Below are positions 62,051-64,000 of a stretch of DNA of 64,000 bases, piece after piece (positions within the stretch are counted from its first letter, which is position 1; each line of letters begins with the position of its first letter). The notes under the pieces were generated by a model that was not told the DNA's origin, ran no database searches, and was given only the letters and a program-made list of their open reading frames with translations. This DNA comes from Hormoscilla sp. GUM202. Its GTDB lineage: Bacteria > Cyanobacteriota > Cyanobacteriia > Cyanobacteriales > Desertifilaceae. Position numbers and translations under genes: made by a program. The DNA is taken from NCBI GenBank assembly GCA_005518205.2, contig RFFC02000026.1, positions 52,079 through 116,078 on the forward strand, written 5' to 3'.

Positions 62051-62357
62051 CATCATTTACCCAAAATTTCTGATAACGCTGATTTTTGGTAGCCCAACAG
62101 CCCTTGTCAGTCGTCAATTATTGGTGTTGTTGCTTGTTCGCACCGTCTCCATCACCGGCAGTATGCCCCACAACCCGCCCCCACATCCCACAACTCTCCC
62201 ATGATTGATTATATTCGCAATGGTAAAGATTGAGTCAACTGTTAAGCAAATAGGGCAACGTGTCAAAATTTCTGGAGCACAGTGGAAAATGGAAAATGTA
62301 CCAAAAGTTTTACTTCATCGTTGCGCCTATCTCAATGGTCAATTCTCGCACTCTTAT
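62051..62357. other. Intergenic DNA upstream of the eCIS operon
   Basis: About 300 bp between the eCIS promoter and the ankyrin fragment. Only the repeated CGCTGATTTTTGGTAGCCCA block is notable. I see no gene. Confidence 0.4.
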
Positions 62358-62537
62358 TCACCGAGTATAAATATCTAGATATTTATACTCACTGCCAAGT
62401 TGGGATGCACCCGTCGCTCCCTCCTTGTCCGCCACATTCACATCTGCCCCTTGAGCCAGTAAAGATTTTACCGCTTCTAGGTCGCCTTCCTTGCTAGCCA
62501 GCAAAAGTTTCTCGTTAATATCGTTGGTAGAAGTCAT
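62358..62537 (-). CDS. Ankyrin-repeat fragment (59 aa)
   Basis: The protein MTSTNDINEKLLLASKEGDL then EAVKSLLAQGADVNVADKEG is a standard ankyrin start, but after GATGAS it is replaced by an unrelated tail ending in the palindrome at 62363-62390. Ankyrin proteins normally have several repeats, so this is a truncated gene. ATG at 62537 is used. Confidence 0.65.
   Translation of the reverse strand: MTSTNDINEKLLLASKEGDLEAVKSLLAQGADVNVADKEGATGASQLGSEYKYLDIYTR
62363..62390. repeat. 28-bp perfect palindrome
   Basis: GAGTATAAATATCT followed by its exact reverse complement. It overlaps the 3' end of the truncated ankyrin ORF and may mark the break point where the rest of the gene was lost. Confidence 0.9.
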
Positions 62538-62670
62538 GGTTTTGTCCCCCAAAACTGCCTGTCTAGGCCAACGGGAACTCCGGGCAGATTGCTTAACGAA
62601 TCAGGCCAAGCAACTTACTCGGAGTCCCCTCAAGTTGAAAGAGTATTAAACCCGATGATGTTAAATCTGA

Positions 62671-63159
62671 CTAGGACATGGAATTAATCACATAGTCCAA
62701 ATAACCCCGGTATTCAACCAAGGCTTGGGCAGACATGTCGCGAGGAGCACAACCCCGATCGCGCAGGAAAGTCAACCCAGTGATATAGGTAGCCGTATCG
62801 ATGCCCAAAGATTTGTAGACTTCGCGGGCACCTGCAATCCCCCACTCATCCAAGGGGCCGCTACCGCCAACTACCAAGCAGTAGTTAATCAAACGCAAGT
62901 AGTGAACGATGTCCCGCTTGCACTTTGCCTTTTGAGTGCCAGCATCAATGTCCCGACCGCTGCCATTGGGGAACTTCTTATAGATAGCATCGACAGCTTC
63001 TTGAGCAACAGCATCGTAGTTACCAGCCAGTTTTTCTGCTGCTTCCATCCGGGCCGCAGCACGTTGCAGGCTACCTTGAACCGACTCTAGGTCGGAAGCG
63101 CTGGGGAACCGACCCCCCAGATCGGCAGCAGCAACAGTCGTTGTCAACACTGATTTCAT
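62671..63159 (-). CDS. cpeA: Phycoerythrin alpha subunit
   Basis: A 162-residue phycobiliprotein, MKSVLTTTVAAADLGGRFPS then ASDLESVQGSLQRAAARMEA, RLINYCLVVGGSGPLDEWGI and GCAPRDMSAQALVEYRGYLD. Cys80 (KAKCKRD) and Cys137 (RGCAPRD) are the chromophore-binding cysteines equivalent to alpha-82 and alpha-139. It follows cpeB after 75 bp and is part of the outer phycobilisome rod disc that absorbs green light. Confidence 0.95.
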   Translation of the reverse strand: MKSVLTTTVAAADLGGRFPSASDLESVQGSLQRAAARMEAAEKLAGNYDAVAQEAVDAIYKKFPNGSGRDIDAGTQKAKCKRDIVHYLRLINYCLVVGGSGPLDEWGIAGAREVYKSLGIDTATYITGLTFLRDRGCAPRDMSAQALVEYRGYLDYVINSMS

Positions 63160-63234
63160 ACTTGAGTATCTCCTGTCTTAATAAATTTTGGCCAAAGTTT
63201 CCGTGCGAACACGGCTACGCGCGAAAAGGATAGA

Positions 63235-63768
63235 CTAGCTAATTGCAGCACCTACCGCATCGAAGTAGCCAGCAACTTCAGATGCCAAAGACGAGCAATC
63301 ACCAGCCGTTACAGATTCTTTGCGTTGGGAAGCAGTGTTAGTAACAAAAGCAACAGCCGCAGCCTTCATGATGGCGACAGCGCGAGATGCATTACCAGTA
63401 GGAACACCCAGAGCCGCATAGGTTTCCTTTAGACCGTTCAAGCACCGGTCATTCAGCACCGAAGCATCTCCAGTCAACAGGGCGTAGCAGATGTAGCGGA
63501 GGATGATTTCGCCATCCCGCAGGCAAGCAGCCATTTTGCGGTTGGTGTATACGCCGCCACCTGGTTCAGTCAAGCCCGTGTTTTCGCAGATGATGCCGGC
63601 GACTGCATCAGTGACGATGCAGCTTGCATTGCTGGCGATAAAGTTGACAGCGTCGAGGCGCTTGTTACCGTCGGCAACAAAGGCCTTCAGGGAACCCAGG
63701 TCTTCGCCACCTACAAAAGAACCGGAAGCATCGGCTGCTACTACAGCTTTGGAAAAAGCGTCAAGCAT
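63235..63768 (-). CDS. cpeB: Phycoerythrin beta subunit
   Basis: A 177-residue beta subunit, MLDAFSKAVVAADASGSFVG then GEDLGSLKAFVADGNKRLDA, NRKMAACLRDGEIILRYICY. The bilin cysteines Cys50, Cys61 (doubly bound in phycoerythrins), Cys82 and Cys158 are all present. The 177-residue length and end (AAAVAFVTNTASQRKESV) resemble the red-algal/marine form rather than the 184-residue C-phycoerythrin form. AAGGAG precedes the ATG. Green-light or nutrient control of cpeBA is usual, but no operator is identified here. Confidence 0.95.
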   Translation of the reverse strand: MLDAFSKAVVAADASGSFVGGEDLGSLKAFVADGNKRLDAVNFIASNASCIVTDAVAGIICENTGLTEPGGGVYTNRKMAACLRDGEIILRYICYALLTGDASVLNDRCLNGLKETYAALGVPTGNASRAVAIMKAAAVAFVTNTASQRKESVTAGDCSSLASEVAGYFDAVGAAIS

Positions 63769-63923
63769 TTAGATCTCCTTATAATAACAAGGACCGTTAG
63801 TTTGGACTGGTCGGTCAGTGCTTAACCAACCTGCAACCGAAGATAAGGAATCAGGGATACCCCTGTCTATTTTGTGAGAAACAAAGTCACAAAACTTAAA
63901 ATAATCCGTGCCGACCCTATCTC

Positions 63924-64000
63924 ACGTGAGTTCGACGGACTTTAAACGCTGTAAGTCTTGCCAGTCCTAACTTCTGGAATATCCAGCTAGGAACTTTATT
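63924..64000. mobile_element. Partial foldback element end upstream of cpeB
   Basis: ACGTGAGTTCGACGGA at 63924-63939 matches the right-end arm of the MITE at 30370-30532. The element would extend beyond the window. It lies about 155 nt before the cpeB start and could affect the promoter region. Only the 16-bp arm supports this. Confidence 0.45.

Overview
The window comes from a filamentous-type cyanobacterium. The evidence is chlorophyll biosynthesis genes (chlN, chlL and the light-dependent por), phycoerythrin genes (cpeB, cpeA), the Cyt b6f maturation factor CCB2/4, the NDH-1 maturation factor CRR6, frequent GCGATCGC (HIP1-like) octamers and many palindromic or tandem intergenic repeats. 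Phycoerythrin plus a large injection-system locus suggests an Oscillatoriales-like organism; this placement is inference.

Layout. 1-2.6 kb (minus strand): chlL, DUF5331, chlN, with an array of six 79-bp repeats between chlL and DUF5331. 3.6-8 kb (plus): CCB2/4, a DUF456 membrane protein, an orphan Phd/YefM-like protein, a shrunken GT39 relic, a UPF0104 membrane protein and a GT2 glycosyltransferase. 8-15 kb is a decay zone: a DUF4469-like relic, a broken IS5-type transposase carrying a palindromic insertion, and a very large leucine-rich-repeat/FG-GAP/RTX gene split by an ISAzo13-family remnant and frameshifted near its 3' end. 15.5-22.5 kb: ispD, a GT9 glycosyltransferase, CRR6, a frameshifted methyltransferase, several decaying DUF433/PIN-like toxin-antitoxin modules, and por. 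22.7-26.1 kb (plus): ergothioneine genes egtC, egtB and egtD.

26.3-62 kb is the main feature: a complete-looking extracellular contractile injection system (eCIS, phage-tail-like particle) of about 35 kb. All genes are on the minus strand except a PAAR-like tip gene on the plus strand. A sigma70-like promoter (TTGACA, 17 nt, TAATAT) lies at 62.02-62.05 kb. From there the order is gpV-like spike hub, gp25-like wedge, two baseplate J-type proteins (the second enlarged by two beta-propeller inserts), tail protein I, a DUF6519/S74 fibre with octapeptide repeats, a 60-aa protein, three sheath paralogues with unrelated insertions, one tube protein, a T4-baseplate-like zinc protein, a 796-aa disordered protein, a DUF4255/Pvc16 terminator, an AAA+ ATPase, and an array of small 85-87-aa proteins and DUF4157 (HEAWH) proteins that are the likely cargo. 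There is no capsid, terminase or integrase, which argues against a prophage.

62.3-64 kb: an ankyrin fragment and cpeBA (minus). The most notable points are the unequal sheath inserts, the beta-propeller baseplate protein, the repeat-built fibre, the DUF4157 duplications, and mobile elements inserted in frame into coding genes: a 51-bp hairpin element in two unrelated genes, and a 90-bp MITE related to the ISAzo13 remnant. All assignments come from reading the sequence and from memory of protein families; no database search was run.
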